Below are positions 52,059 to 60,244 of a stretch of DNA of 64,000 nt, in pieces; position 1 is the stretch's first letter, and each line of letters starts with the position of its first letter. This stretch comes from Mycolicibacterium fortuitum subsp. fortuitum. Its GTDB lineage: Bacteria; Actinomycetota; Actinomycetes; Mycobacteriales; Mycobacteriaceae. Under the pieces are notes generated by a model. That model was not told where the DNA came from and made no database searches. It was given only the letters and a program-made list of their open reading frames with translations. Position numbers and translations under genes: made by a program. The stretch lies in assembly GCF_022179545.1 (NCBI RefSeq), contig NZ_AP025518.1, positions 4,898,001 to 4,962,000 on the forward strand, written 5' to 3'.

Positions 52059-53267
52059 ATGAAATTCTTGTTCGACGACGAGTCGTTCTCGTTCGAGACA
52101 CTGCGCGCAGCCGGATACGCCAACGCCGGCGGCGCCGATCTGGGCGAGATCCTGGTGACTGCCCGAGCCATTCCCGAAGGCGACGAGGCGGCCTGGCATC
52201 GGGAATGGAAGGCCACCGCGCAGCGGGTCGAGTCCCTCGGGCGTCAGTCGCTGGCCGCCGGTCACAGCGTCAGCGCGCGTGAAGCACTGCTGCGAGCGTC
52301 CAACTACTACCGCACCGCGGAGTTCTATCTCCGGGACAACCCTGTCCACGACCCCGAGGCCAAGGAACTGTTCGACCGCTCACGCGAGACATTCCTGGAA
52401 TCAATGTCGTTGTTCGACTTCGGTTTCGAACGCATCGCAATCCCGTACGGGGACACCACGCTGCCCGGATACCTCTACTGCGTCGACGACTCCGGAACCC
52501 CCCGCCCCACCGTCATCTTCAACGGTGGGTACGACTCCACCCTCGAAGAGTCCTACGTCGCGCTCGCGGCCGGCGCGCTGCTGCGGGGGTACAACGTGCT
52601 GGCCTTCGACGGGCCCGGCCAGGGCGCCACACTGCGTGAGCAGGGGCTGACGTTCCGGTCCGACTGGGAGTCCGTGCTGACACCGGTGGTCGACTTCGCC
52701 CTGACGCGGCCCGAGATCACCCCCAACGCGATCGCGGTGTTCGGCTACAGCCTCGGTGGTTACCTGGTGGCTCGCGCAGCGGCCTTCGAGCATCGGCTCG
52801 CCGCGGTGATCCTCAACGACGGTGTCTACGACTTTCACTCGGCCTTGACCAATATGATGCCGCCGTTCCTGTCCAAGTGGGTCGATGAGGGCAATGACGA
52901 GGCCGCCGAGGCGGTGATCGGACTGCTCATGGCGGTGAACACCCAGACCCGCTGGGCTGTGCGAAATGGGCTGTGGGCGTTGGGAATCGACTCACCCTCC
53001 GAGCTGGCTCGGGCCTTCAAGGCCTACACGATCGCCGACGTGGCCGACCGGATCACCAGCCCGGTGCTTGTCCTCGACGCCGAGAACGACCAGTTCTTCA
53101 AAGGTGAGCCCGCGCGGGCGGCCGAGGCGATGGTCAACGCCAAGACCACGCTGGTGACGCTTCATGAAGCCGACGGTGCGGGCGAACACTGCCATATGGG
53201 TGCCGCATCGCGGGCGAACCAGGTCACGTTCGACTGGCTCGACGAGCAACTGGGCGCTCAGGCTTGA
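52059..53267 (+). CDS. Alpha/beta hydrolase, FrsA / dihydropseudooxynicotine-hydrolase-like
   Basis: 402 residues, AAGGAGAAGCC before ATG 52059. N-terminal helical cap (about 1-120) and a hydrolase core: VIFNGGYDSTLEE, nucleophile elbow VFGYSLGGYLVARAA, Asp in LVLDAENDQF, and His in GAGEHCHMG. The C-C hydrolase-like group with such a cap includes 2,6-dihydropseudooxynicotine hydrolase. Substrate unknown, perhaps an aromatic or acyl ester. It overlaps the convergent MDR gene by 10 bases. Confidence 0.9.
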   Translation: MKFLFDDESFSFETLRAAGYANAGGADLGEILVTARAIPEGDEAAWHREWKATAQRVESLGRQSLAAGHSVSAREALLRASNYYRTAEFYLRDNPVHDPEAKELFDRSRETFLESMSLFDFGFERIAIPYGDTTLPGYLYCVDDSGTPRPTVIFNGGYDSTLEESYVALAAGALLRGYNVLAFDGPGQGATLREQGLTFRSDWESVLTPVVDFALTRPEITPNAIAVFGYSLGGYLVARAAAFEHRLAAVILNDGVYDFHSALTNMMPPFLSKWVDEGNDEAAEAVIGLLMAVNTQTRWAVRNGLWALGIDSPSELARAFKAYTIADVADRITSPVLVLDAENDQFFKGEPARAAEAMVNAKTTLVTLHEADGAGEHCHMGAASRANQVTFDWLDEQLGAQA

Positions 53268-54400
53268 GGGGTCACCAGATATTTCTCGCCGGTGGCCTTC
53301 TGCAGGTAGCTGTTGAACGCCTCGGGCTGGAGCATGCCGGCCAGTGATACCTCTTGGGTGTAGGTGCTCGCGAACGTCGTGGTGAGTTCCGCGGCGACGC
53401 GGGCGCGCAGCCGGGCGATGGTCTCGGGACCGGCACCGGCGAGAAACGGGGTGAGCAGCCAACCGCCGACACCCCAGGCCATCCCGAAGTTTCGGGTCAG
53501 CACGGTGGGGCCGGTGTCGAGGCTGCCGTAGATGTACACCTGCTTGTGGACGCTCGACCCGTAGCGGGAGTACTGCGCGGCCGTGGCGTTCGCGGCCCGT
53601 TCCATACCGTTGAGGATCTGGCTCGCCAACGTGCCACCGCCGGTGGCGTCGAACGCCAGCGTCGCCGACGTCGCCTTGAGCGCCTCGACGAGATCCGTCT
53701 CGAACGACGGCGACGACGAGTTGCAGACATGGACCGCGCCGAGGCCGCGCAGGATATCCTCCTGCTCCGCCTTGCGGACGATGTTGACCAACGGCACCCC
53801 GTCGGCCAGGCACGCCTTGACGAGCATCTGGCCGAGGTTCGACGCCGCAGCCGTGTGCACGAGAGCCGAATGTCCTTCGCGGCGCATGGTTTCCAGCATG
53901 CCCAGTGCGGTCAGTGGGTTGACGAAGGACGATGCGCCCTCTTTGGCGCTGGCCCCCTCCGGCAGCACCAGACACGCCTCGGCCTTGACCACCCGGTACT
54001 GCGCATACATCGCGCCACCGGCGATCCCGACTGTCTTGCCGAGTAGCGCTTGCGCCTGCGCCGACTCCCCCGCCGCCACCACCGTGCCTGCGCCTTCGTT
54101 GCCCACCGGCAGCGAGATGCCGACGCGTGCCGCCAGCCCGGCCAGTGCCCCGTCACGCAGTGGCGCGGTAACGACGGGCCGGTCCGGCGTCCCCACCACA
54201 GTCGCCGCCGACATGTCGGCGGTGCTGGGTATCAGAAGGCCGAGATCTGACGGGTTGATCGGCGAGGCTTCGACCCGGACGACCACTTCGTCCTGCGCCG
54301 GAGTAGGCACCGCAACCTCGTGCAGCGACAACTCGAGCGTGCCGTTATCGGTCACCAGCGACCGAAGTTCCAGGGCAGTCTTGGGCAAGGCTTCGGTCAT
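53258..54400 (-). CDS. MDR-family alcohol/quinone reductase-like protein
   Basis: 380 residues. ASPINPSDLGLLI, GNEGAGTVVAAGESAQAQALLGKTVGIAGG, NADP loop HTAAASNLGQMLVKACLADGVPLVNIVRK and AFDATGGGTLASQILNGMER. No zinc ligands visible. It resembles bacterial zinc-free MDRs annotated as zinc-binding dehydrogenases. Its convergent 3' overlap with the hydrolase gene is 10 bases. Confidence 0.85.
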   Translation of the reverse strand: MTEALPKTALELRSLVTDNGTLELSLHEVAVPTPAQDEVVVRVEASPINPSDLGLLIPSTADMSAATVVGTPDRPVVTAPLRDGALAGLAARVGISLPVGNEGAGTVVAAGESAQAQALLGKTVGIAGGAMYAQYRVVKAEACLVLPEGASAKEGASSFVNPLTALGMLETMRREGHSALVHTAAASNLGQMLVKACLADGVPLVNIVRKAEQEDILRGLGAVHVCNSSSPSFETDLVEALKATSATLAFDATGGGTLASQILNGMERAANATAAQYSRYGSSVHKQVYIYGSLDTGPTVLTRNFGMAWGVGGWLLTPFLAGAGPETIARLRARVAAELTTTFASTYTQEVSLAGMLQPEAFNSYLQKATGEKYLVTPQA

Positions 54401-54520
54401 TCTTGAACATTACGTCCGGCCCGGCCCTCGCGGCCGTGTCCGCGTTGAATTCCTCGAGATTTGGTTGCAGCTGAGCTTCGGTGACCGGGGTGAGAATGGA
54501 GTCGGCTGATTGGGGGCGGC

Positions 54521-54956
54521 GTGGCGTATCCGGTTTCGAGGATTCGCAATTCACAGCCCGACGTCCTGAGCACAGCAGCCAGCGATGCCGAGACTTCAGC
54601 GCAACGCGTCAATGCCCAGATCATCCAAGGCCGCGAGCAGACGAACACACTTCGCGAGGACTGGATCGGTACGGCGTCGGACGCCGCCGTCAAACAGTAC
54701 GGCGAGCTCATCGGGTATCAACAGGCCTACCGCGAGACGTTGGCGACTTTGCGGGCGACACTGAACAAAAGCCGACAGGGCAACCAACCGAAGCAACCAA
54801 ATCGTTTGGAGCAAGACCACCGAACTGACCGCCCCCATCACCGAGTCCGCGCAACATCCTCCTGACACCTATTACTTCGAAGGACAAGGCTGGCTGAACC
54901 CAGCCGATGTCGCCGCCCGCGACGGCACATCGATGCACACGATCTGTGGCAAGTAG
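54521..54956 (+). pseudogene. WXG100-like secreted protein gene with one-base frameshift
   Basis: From GTG 54521 the frame reads VSRIRNSQPDVLSTAASDAETSAQRVNAQIIQGREQTNTLREDWIGTASDAAVKQYGELIGY..., a helical hairpin with WIG where ESX proteins have WXG. At the AAAA run 54767-54770 the frame turns to a poor tail (KSRQGNQPKQ, stop at 54865). Removing one A gives LNKADRATNRSNQIVWSKTTELTAPITES...YYFEGQGWLNPADVAARDGTSMHTICGK, ending at 54956, a 144-residue protein. Mutation or sequencing error. Confidence 0.75.
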
Positions 54957-54962
54957 CGCCTG

Positions 54963-56864
54963 CTACACCGAGCATTTGCCCCCGGTGAACAGATCACAAG
55001 TCGTCTGTAGGCCGTTGAGAATGCCCGCGGGAATCGCGGAGATGAAGTCAGTGGCGCTGATTGCGCGCAATGACGTGAGATCAGTGGCCTCTTGCGTGCC
55101 GATCAGCACCGCCACGGCGTCACCCTTTTCAGTGGAGATGGTGAACGAATCGTCGCCGTCGCCGTATTGTCCCGCGCAGTCGGTCAGGCATGTCCCGGTC
55201 GTGGGATCGATCTTCTCATCGAACATGTCATTGATCCACCCGGCCGACAGCTCGCGAACCGCCAGCGGATTCTGCGGCTGCGGGAATCCGGCGATGAGGT
55301 AGGCCGCAGCCTGGATCAACGGATTGCCGCCCTGCATCGGGTCCATGTGCACACCGTCCTCCAGGACCACACCGGTGAACTGTCCCGGTCTGGCCTCGGT
55401 GAGCTGGTCGTTGACGTCGCTGAAGACGTTCAGGAAGTTCAGCGGCGCACCGATCTCGTAGACCGGGATGTAGTCGTTCGGGTCGTCGTCGCTGGGGTCA
55501 GCGGTGCCGTTGGTCTCCAGCTCATCCAGACGCTCCATCGCATCGGGAATGATCGAGCCCATCGGCACCGCGTCGTAGATCACCACGCCGGCAAGCTCAT
55601 TGGGTGCATCCAGACCCTGGTCGCGCCGGCGAATCAACCCCTCGGCGTAGTACCCGGCGACCCCGGGGGCGAAGCCGCCACCCAACGAGTGCCCGACGAG
55701 GACGAACTGCATCGGTACGTCGAGATTCTCTGTCCGGCCGGCCTTCAACTCGGCGGTATCCATGCTGGCGTTGAGAGCGGTGCGGTCAGGATCGAGGAAC
55801 AGTTGGGCGACCGCCTCATGCAGGTTGTCACCGCCGAGCCACATGCCGTCGGCCTCGAAGGGATTCGAGGAGAACGTGGTGGTGACGACGACGCTGTTGG
55901 TCGTCTGCGCAAGATAGGAGGCGGTGTAGCTGTAGAGCGGCCCGTTGGCCAGGAAGCCGTGCTGTAGGTAGATCATCCGGGTTGGTGGCTCACCGTTGGC
56001 GGATGTAGGGAAATACCAGTTCGATTCGACTTCGTGCCCCTCGGAGATGACCAGGGTCGAGGTGCTGACCTGGACTGAATCCCGCAGGCCCGGCGGGACC
56101 ACCGGGTCGCCGCCGACCGCCCGCTCCAGAGTGGCGAGGGTGTCGAACACGACGCCGGTGATCACCGACAGCGGCTTGGGATAGTTCTGCGGTTCGGGGT
56201 TGAGCGCCAGGGCGCCGAGGCTGCGGATCACATCGTGGATCGCCTCGACGGGATCGTCGTGGGCCGGGATGGCTGCGGCGAGCTCCACGGCGCCTTCGGT
56301 TTTGGACTGTTCCGGGACGGCCGACTTCAGAACGTCGCGCAGCGTTTTCGTGACGTGGATATCGCGCTGATCAGCGGCCGGTGCCGCACCCTCCACCGGC
56401 GGACGCAGGCGCTCACGTTGCGCGGCAAGGGCGGATCTGATGCTGATCGGCGGCCGAACCCGCACCTCGATGTCGCTCGAAGGCGCTTCAGTGTCGGGGT
56501 CGCCTGCGACGCTCACCGGGTTCCGCTCGCCGCGAGTGGCCTGCCGAACATCGTTGCGTACCTTGGCCTGAACTGCATCAGCGAATCGGCGCATCGGCCG
56601 TTGGGCCTCCGCCTTGCGCTGTGTGGTCGTGGCACGGGTACCTGTTGCCGCTTTCGACACCGCAGATGTCGGCCGTTGTTTCACCACGCGGGTTTTCGGC
56701 TTCTGCGTTTTCTGGGTGGAGTCGTTGTGCGTGGCCGTCGGCTTCGCATCGTGCTTCGGCCCGCCATCTTCGTCGGCGTGGGCTGCGCCCGCACCTACCA
56801 GCACAGCGGCCGACAATCCGGCCGTGAAGACACCCGCACCAACCCACGCTGCAGCACGCGTCAT
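54963..56864 (-). CDS. Large secreted alpha/beta hydrolase
   Basis: 633 residues from ATG 56864 (GGGGGGAACTAC upstream); the longer frame starts at 56903. Signal peptide AAWVGAGVFTAGLSAAVLVGAGAAHADED, a basic, disordered linker of about 180 residues, and a lipase-like core: RMIYLQHGFLANGPLYSYT, VLVGHSLGGGFAPGVAG (nucleophile), HMDPMQGG near the C-terminus. An acidic segment (DPSDDDPNDY) may bind calcium. Two C-terminal cysteine pairs. Exported esterase, perhaps acting on envelope lipids. Confidence 0.85.
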   Translation of the reverse strand: MTRAAAWVGAGVFTAGLSAAVLVGAGAAHADEDGGPKHDAKPTATHNDSTQKTQKPKTRVVKQRPTSAVSKAATGTRATTTQRKAEAQRPMRRFADAVQAKVRNDVRQATRGERNPVSVAGDPDTEAPSSDIEVRVRPPISIRSALAAQRERLRPPVEGAAPAADQRDIHVTKTLRDVLKSAVPEQSKTEGAVELAAAIPAHDDPVEAIHDVIRSLGALALNPEPQNYPKPLSVITGVVFDTLATLERAVGGDPVVPPGLRDSVQVSTSTLVISEGHEVESNWYFPTSANGEPPTRMIYLQHGFLANGPLYSYTASYLAQTTNSVVVTTTFSSNPFEADGMWLGGDNLHEAVAQLFLDPDRTALNASMDTAELKAGRTENLDVPMQFVLVGHSLGGGFAPGVAGYYAEGLIRRRDQGLDAPNELAGVVIYDAVPMGSIIPDAMERLDELETNGTADPSDDDPNDYIPVYEIGAPLNFLNVFSDVNDQLTEARPGQFTGVVLEDGVHMDPMQGGNPLIQAAAYLIAGFPQPQNPLAVRELSAGWINDMFDEKIDPTTGTCLTDCAGQYGDGDDSFTISTEKGDAVAVLIGTQEATDLTSLRAISATDFISAIPAGILNGLQTTCDLFTGGKCSV

Positions 56865-56960
56865 GTAGTTCCCCCCCGTTACATCGAACTTGATCTTTGT
56901 CACGCTAGCGGGGATCGGCGCTTCGTCGGACGGGATTCGGCGAGATGGCTTCGGGAGCCC

Positions 56961-57416
56961 CTAGCCGAGCTCGAGCGAATCACGCGATATCCGGAAAAAG
57001 TGTCCGGTGCCGGTGTCGGTGCAGATGACACCCGCGGGTTGCGACTCGCACTTCATGGGTCCGGCCGAGCGCGTCTGACCGTACGCCAGGGTGGGCATTC
57101 CGTTGTCGAAGATGGTGTCTCCGTGGCAGTGCACCTCGGGCGCGCTACCCGGTTTCAGGCTGACGCGGTCGCCCCAGTCCAGGTGGCAGTCCGCCGGCTT
57201 GGCCGGCGGACTGTAGGTGTGGTCCCGGATCTCGCAGACGACGCCGTTGCTGCCGTCGAAGCCGTTCGGGACCAGGCACCAGATGTTGCCCGAGGGGGTG
57301 ACGAACTTGGGCGGTGGCGGGCAGGCATATGCGGTGGCGGGCAGGGCGATGCCGGCCGCGGCTGCGGCGACGAACGGGATGAGGTGACGCTGGAATGTGT
57401 TCATGTGCTCGAGCAT
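56961..57416 (-). CDS. Secreted cysteine-rich protein of unknown function
   Basis: 151 residues from ATG 57416 with AAGGCGAG upstream. Signal peptide HLIPFVAAAAAGIALPATAYAC, then repeats of WCLVPNGFDGSNGVVCEIRDHTY and VICTDTGTGHFFRISRDS; six or more cysteines. Such small exported proteins are common in mycobacteria, function unknown. The start region lies just downstream of a 23-bp motif shared with the promoter at 60157-60179. Confidence 0.75.
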   Translation of the reverse strand: MLEHMNTFQRHLIPFVAAAAAGIALPATAYACPPPPKFVTPSGNIWCLVPNGFDGSNGVVCEIRDHTYSPPAKPADCHLDWGDRVSLKPGSAPEVHCHGDTIFDNGMPTLAYGQTRSAGPMKCESQPAGVICTDTGTGHFFRISRDSLELG

Positions 57417-57426
57417 GCGGGGCTCG

Positions 57427-57449
57427 CCTTGCGGAATTCTCAATGGATC
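57427..57449. promoter_or_regulatory. 23-bp motif, copy 1 (CCTTGCGG-AATTCTCAATGG-ATC)
   Basis: 20 of 23 bases match 60157-60179. On the minus strand both read GATCC-TTGAGAAT-C-GCAAGG with three variable positions. This copy spans the stop codon of the racemase-like gene and lies 11-33 bases before ATG 57416; the other is 22-44 bases before ATG 60135. Confidence 0.65.
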
Positions 57450-58216
57450 TTGGTGCGGAGTGAGCATGCGGTGGCGTGCACGTCCACGTTCCAGGCGAGC
57501 GCCGCACCGCGCCGCATGGCCTCGGTATCGCCGCTGGTCACGTAGTCCCTCGGGCCGACCGGTCCGGCCTCGGCGCCAGGATGGCGGGCGGCGATCGCGG
57601 CGGCCAGCCGCTGGACCGGGTCGATCAGTGTGGCGTCGGGCAAGACGTCGGCGAACCAGTCGCTCACGGCGGGATAGTGGGTGCACGCCAAGACCACGGC
57701 GTGGGCCCGCTGCAGCGGGGCCACGATTCGGTGCAGGTCGGCGACGAACCCCGGTGAACCGGTGCGGCCCGCCTCGATGTGCGCCGACAACGGTTGCGCC
57801 ACCCGGGATAGCACCTCGCGACCGGGCCGGGCCAACCCGCGCCGGTAGCACCCGCTGGCGATGGTGCGGCGCCCGGCGACGACGCCGACGGGCCCTCGGA
57901 CGTGGTCGGGTACCGACGCCAGGCCGTGACCGATGATGCCCTCCACCGGAACCGGCGCCCGACTCAGACGCGGGGCGACGGTGCTCGCCGCGTTGCAGGC
58001 CAGTACCGCTTCGGTGGCCCCACGGCGGGCGAGCTCGCAGACAACGGCGTGGAGCCGGGCCGTCAGATCGGCGCTGCGCATCCGGCCATAGGGCGTGGCC
58101 CCGGCGTCCGACCAGTACAGCACCGGCAATCCGGGCACGCGCCGGTTCAGTTCGCGCACCAGGCCGATGCCGCCGATGCCCCAGTCGACGATGCCGAGGC
58201 ATGCTGCCGGCGTCAT
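57440..58216 (-). CDS. Asp/Glu racemase-family protein with altered first motif
   Basis: 258 residues from ATG 58216, which overlaps the stop of the fusion gene by 4 bases (ATGA). The family's two catalytic cysteines are present: ACNAAS (C74) and ACTHYP (C178). The N-terminal substrate motif usually reading DSGxGG is DWGIGG here (D11-W12), which removes a serine that normally contacts the substrate. It could racemise a different amino acid or act on a conjugate. Stand-alone glutamate racemase for peptidoglycan is normally a separate gene (murI). Confidence 0.85.
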   Translation of the reverse strand: MTPAACLGIVDWGIGGIGLVRELNRRVPGLPVLYWSDAGATPYGRMRSADLTARLHAVVCELARRGATEAVLACNAASTVAPRLSRAPVPVEGIIGHGLASVPDHVRGPVGVVAGRRTIASGCYRRGLARPGREVLSRVAQPLSAHIEAGRTGSPGFVADLHRIVAPLQRAHAVVLACTHYPAVSDWFADVLPDATLIDPVQRLAAAIAARHPGAEAGPVGPRDYVTSGDTEAMRRGAALAWNVDVHATACSLRTKIH

Positions 58217-60135
58217 GGGTAGGTGAGAGGGGCTGTGAGGCCCTTGTCGAGGGGGCCGGAGTCGAAGGCCATCACCCGCTGCGACGGCGTCGCGGTCAAC
58301 AGCCGCAACTGTGTGCCGGGGAACCGGCTGGCGAAGTACCAGCGGTACTCGTGTTCGGCGCGGATCGGATTGTGCCGCAGCATCTCCCGCCATGCCGGAT
58401 GGCTGGTTAACGCGGTCAGATCGGCCGCGAACTGCGGGCGGGTGCGACGGGTGCGCACGTGCTCGAGCGCAGACCGGGTCAGCACCGGAAGTTCGCGAAC
58501 CCGTATCGGGTGCTCGACCATGTCGACCACCCAGAGCTGTCCCCCGGGCGCCAGTACGCGCCGGATCTCGGCCATCATCGGATCCCAATCCAGGTACCGG
58601 AACGACAGAAAGCAGATCACCGCGTCGACGTGATCGTCGGGGAGGTCGAGCTGCGGGCCGTCAACAGCGGTGAACCGCAGCCGGGAGCGATGCCGCCCAC
58701 GCTTGCGCGCCTGGTTGAGCATGCCCGAGGAGATGTCCACGCCGATGCCGAATTCGAGTACGCCTTCGTCGTCCAGTGCGCGTAGCAACGCACCAGTACC
58801 GCAACCGATTTCGAGTACTCGCAGCCTCCGTCCGAGTTCAGCCCGGGCATTTGCGGCGCGTTCGGACACCCACCGCCATTCGGTGCCGCGCACCCTGATG
58901 TCGGCGTAGGCACGGTCATAGAGCTCGGCCACCGGGTCGTACGAGCCGACGGCACCGGCGGGATCAGGCGTACTGAGCAGGGGTGGATTCGCTGCGGCAC
59001 CGAGGTATTTGCGGGCCGCCCCGAGTAGACCGTGCGACTTCCGTCCCGGCGTGTCGATCAGGTAGAGATCGGTGCGGGATGCCGGGCGGCGTCCTGCCCA
59101 GGAAAACCGATCCTTGCGCGTCGACACCGTGGTGTAGTTGCGGTTCCCGAAAGCGGATACACCGAACACGTTGGCGAAGAACGGTGCGAACCAGCGCGCG
59201 GTGCGGCAGGCGTGAAAATAGGCGCGTCCGGAGGCGGTGAAAGGGATTGTCATCGACCGCCATTCGTGCGGTGAGAACTGCTCGGGCCAGTCTGTCGAGC
59301 CGAACATCGGGCCGTACATCCCGGAATGACTGATGAGGTGCAACTGGTCGATCTCGCGACCCTCCTCGGTCAGACGGGTGAGCTGCTCGATGAAGTCGGC
59401 CTTGCCATGTAGGCCTGACACGATGACCTCGGCGTCGGGATGAACGGCGGCCAGCTCACGCGCCATGGTCGCCGCCGCCACCGCGAACTCTGCCGACCCA
59501 CCCCGGTAATGCGTGGTGTGAGCCACCCAGATCACCGGCGCGGCAAGCATTTCAGGCGATATCTGAGCGAACGGGACACGCGGGTGCGGCTCTCGCGGAA
59601 TCCAGGCACCGTAGTTGCCGACCAGTTCCAGCATCTCGGAGCGGTCCAGATCGAACACCCGCATGCTGGTCGCGGGCGGACTGTAGAAATGCAGAGTCAA
59701 TCCCCCGTCCAGGCCGGCCATATCGTGGATCACGTCGCTGGTAATGCTCGTGACCTCACCGGTGTGGTGCTCGGTGCTGGTGGTGACAGTCAGCCGTGGA
59801 CCGTCCCAGTCGAACCGCCGCTCCTCGAACCCGCCCTGCAGGACGATGACGAAACCGCCTGCCCCGCCATGGTCGTGGGGTGCGCAGCGTTGCCCTGGCC
59901 GCCAGCGGGCCAGCATGATCTCAACCTCGTCGACCCGCAGGATCGTCCGGGAGTAGGGCTCACCGTCGTTGGGGTCGGCCGCCATCGTGGCCAACTCAGG
60001 GAGCGCATCGGTGACCCTGGTCAGCAGGTCCGGACCCGGGACCTCACCCCTGGCCGCGACGCCGGCCAAGTCGTCGAGCAGCGAATCCAGTCCGGCAGCG
60101 TCGTACCGAGCGGGCAGGTGCGAAATAGTGGTCAT
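58213..60135 (-). CDS. Three-domain fusion: cysteine-dioxygenase-like cupin / caspase-like / SAM methyltransferase
   Basis: 640 residues from ATG 60135. Residues about 25-165 resemble a thiol dioxygenase cupin: HDHGGAGGFVIVLQGGFEERRFDW (H87, H89) and IHDMA (H137) give the Fe ligands. Residues about 200-345 look like a caspase/CHAT-type fold, with a His in LHLISHSGMYG (H270) and a Cys in FHACRTARW (C310). Residues about 395-610 are a class I methyltransferase with LEIGCGTGALL (441-451), GVDISSGML and ICFLSFRYLDWDPMM. Domain identity is by motif only. It is co-translated with the racemase-like gene. Confidence 0.8.
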   Translation of the reverse strand: MTTISHLPARYDAAGLDSLLDDLAGVAARGEVPGPDLLTRVTDALPELATMAADPNDGEPYSRTILRVDEVEIMLARWRPGQRCAPHDHGGAGGFVIVLQGGFEERRFDWDGPRLTVTTSTEHHTGEVTSITSDVIHDMAGLDGGLTLHFYSPPATSMRVFDLDRSEMLELVGNYGAWIPREPHPRVPFAQISPEMLAAPVIWVAHTTHYRGGSAEFAVAAATMARELAAVHPDAEVIVSGLHGKADFIEQLTRLTEEGREIDQLHLISHSGMYGPMFGSTDWPEQFSPHEWRSMTIPFTASGRAYFHACRTARWFAPFFANVFGVSAFGNRNYTTVSTRKDRFSWAGRRPASRTDLYLIDTPGRKSHGLLGAARKYLGAAANPPLLSTPDPAGAVGSYDPVAELYDRAYADIRVRGTEWRWVSERAANARAELGRRLRVLEIGCGTGALLRALDDEGVLEFGIGVDISSGMLNQARKRGRHRSRLRFTAVDGPQLDLPDDHVDAVICFLSFRYLDWDPMMAEIRRVLAPGGQLWVVDMVEHPIRVRELPVLTRSALEHVRTRRTRPQFAADLTALTSHPAWREMLRHNPIRAEHEYRWYFASRFPGTQLRLLTATPSQRVMAFDSGPLDKGLTAPLTYP

Positions 60136-60156
60136 GCCGGAACGATGACGCCGACA

Positions 60157-60179
60157 CCTTGCAGGATTCTCAACGGATC
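60157..60179. promoter_or_regulatory. 23-bp motif, copy 2 (CCTTGCAGG-ATTCTCAACGG-ATC)
   Basis: Matches 57427-57449 in 20 of 23 bases. It lies in the divergent region between the fusion gene (minus, 60135) and the EmbR-like regulator (plus, 60245), so the latter may bind it. Confidence 0.65.
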
Positions 60180-60244
60180 CTTGCGGTAGCGCCGCCCGGC
60201 GTCACAATGGGATGCGAACCGCGCCGAACACCGGAAGGCTTGCG

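Noticed and set aside
54481..54828. An alternative 115-codon frame overlapping the WXG100-like gene
   Set aside because: No motif; the frame from 54521 gives helical WXG100-like sequence and the correct continuation after removing one base.
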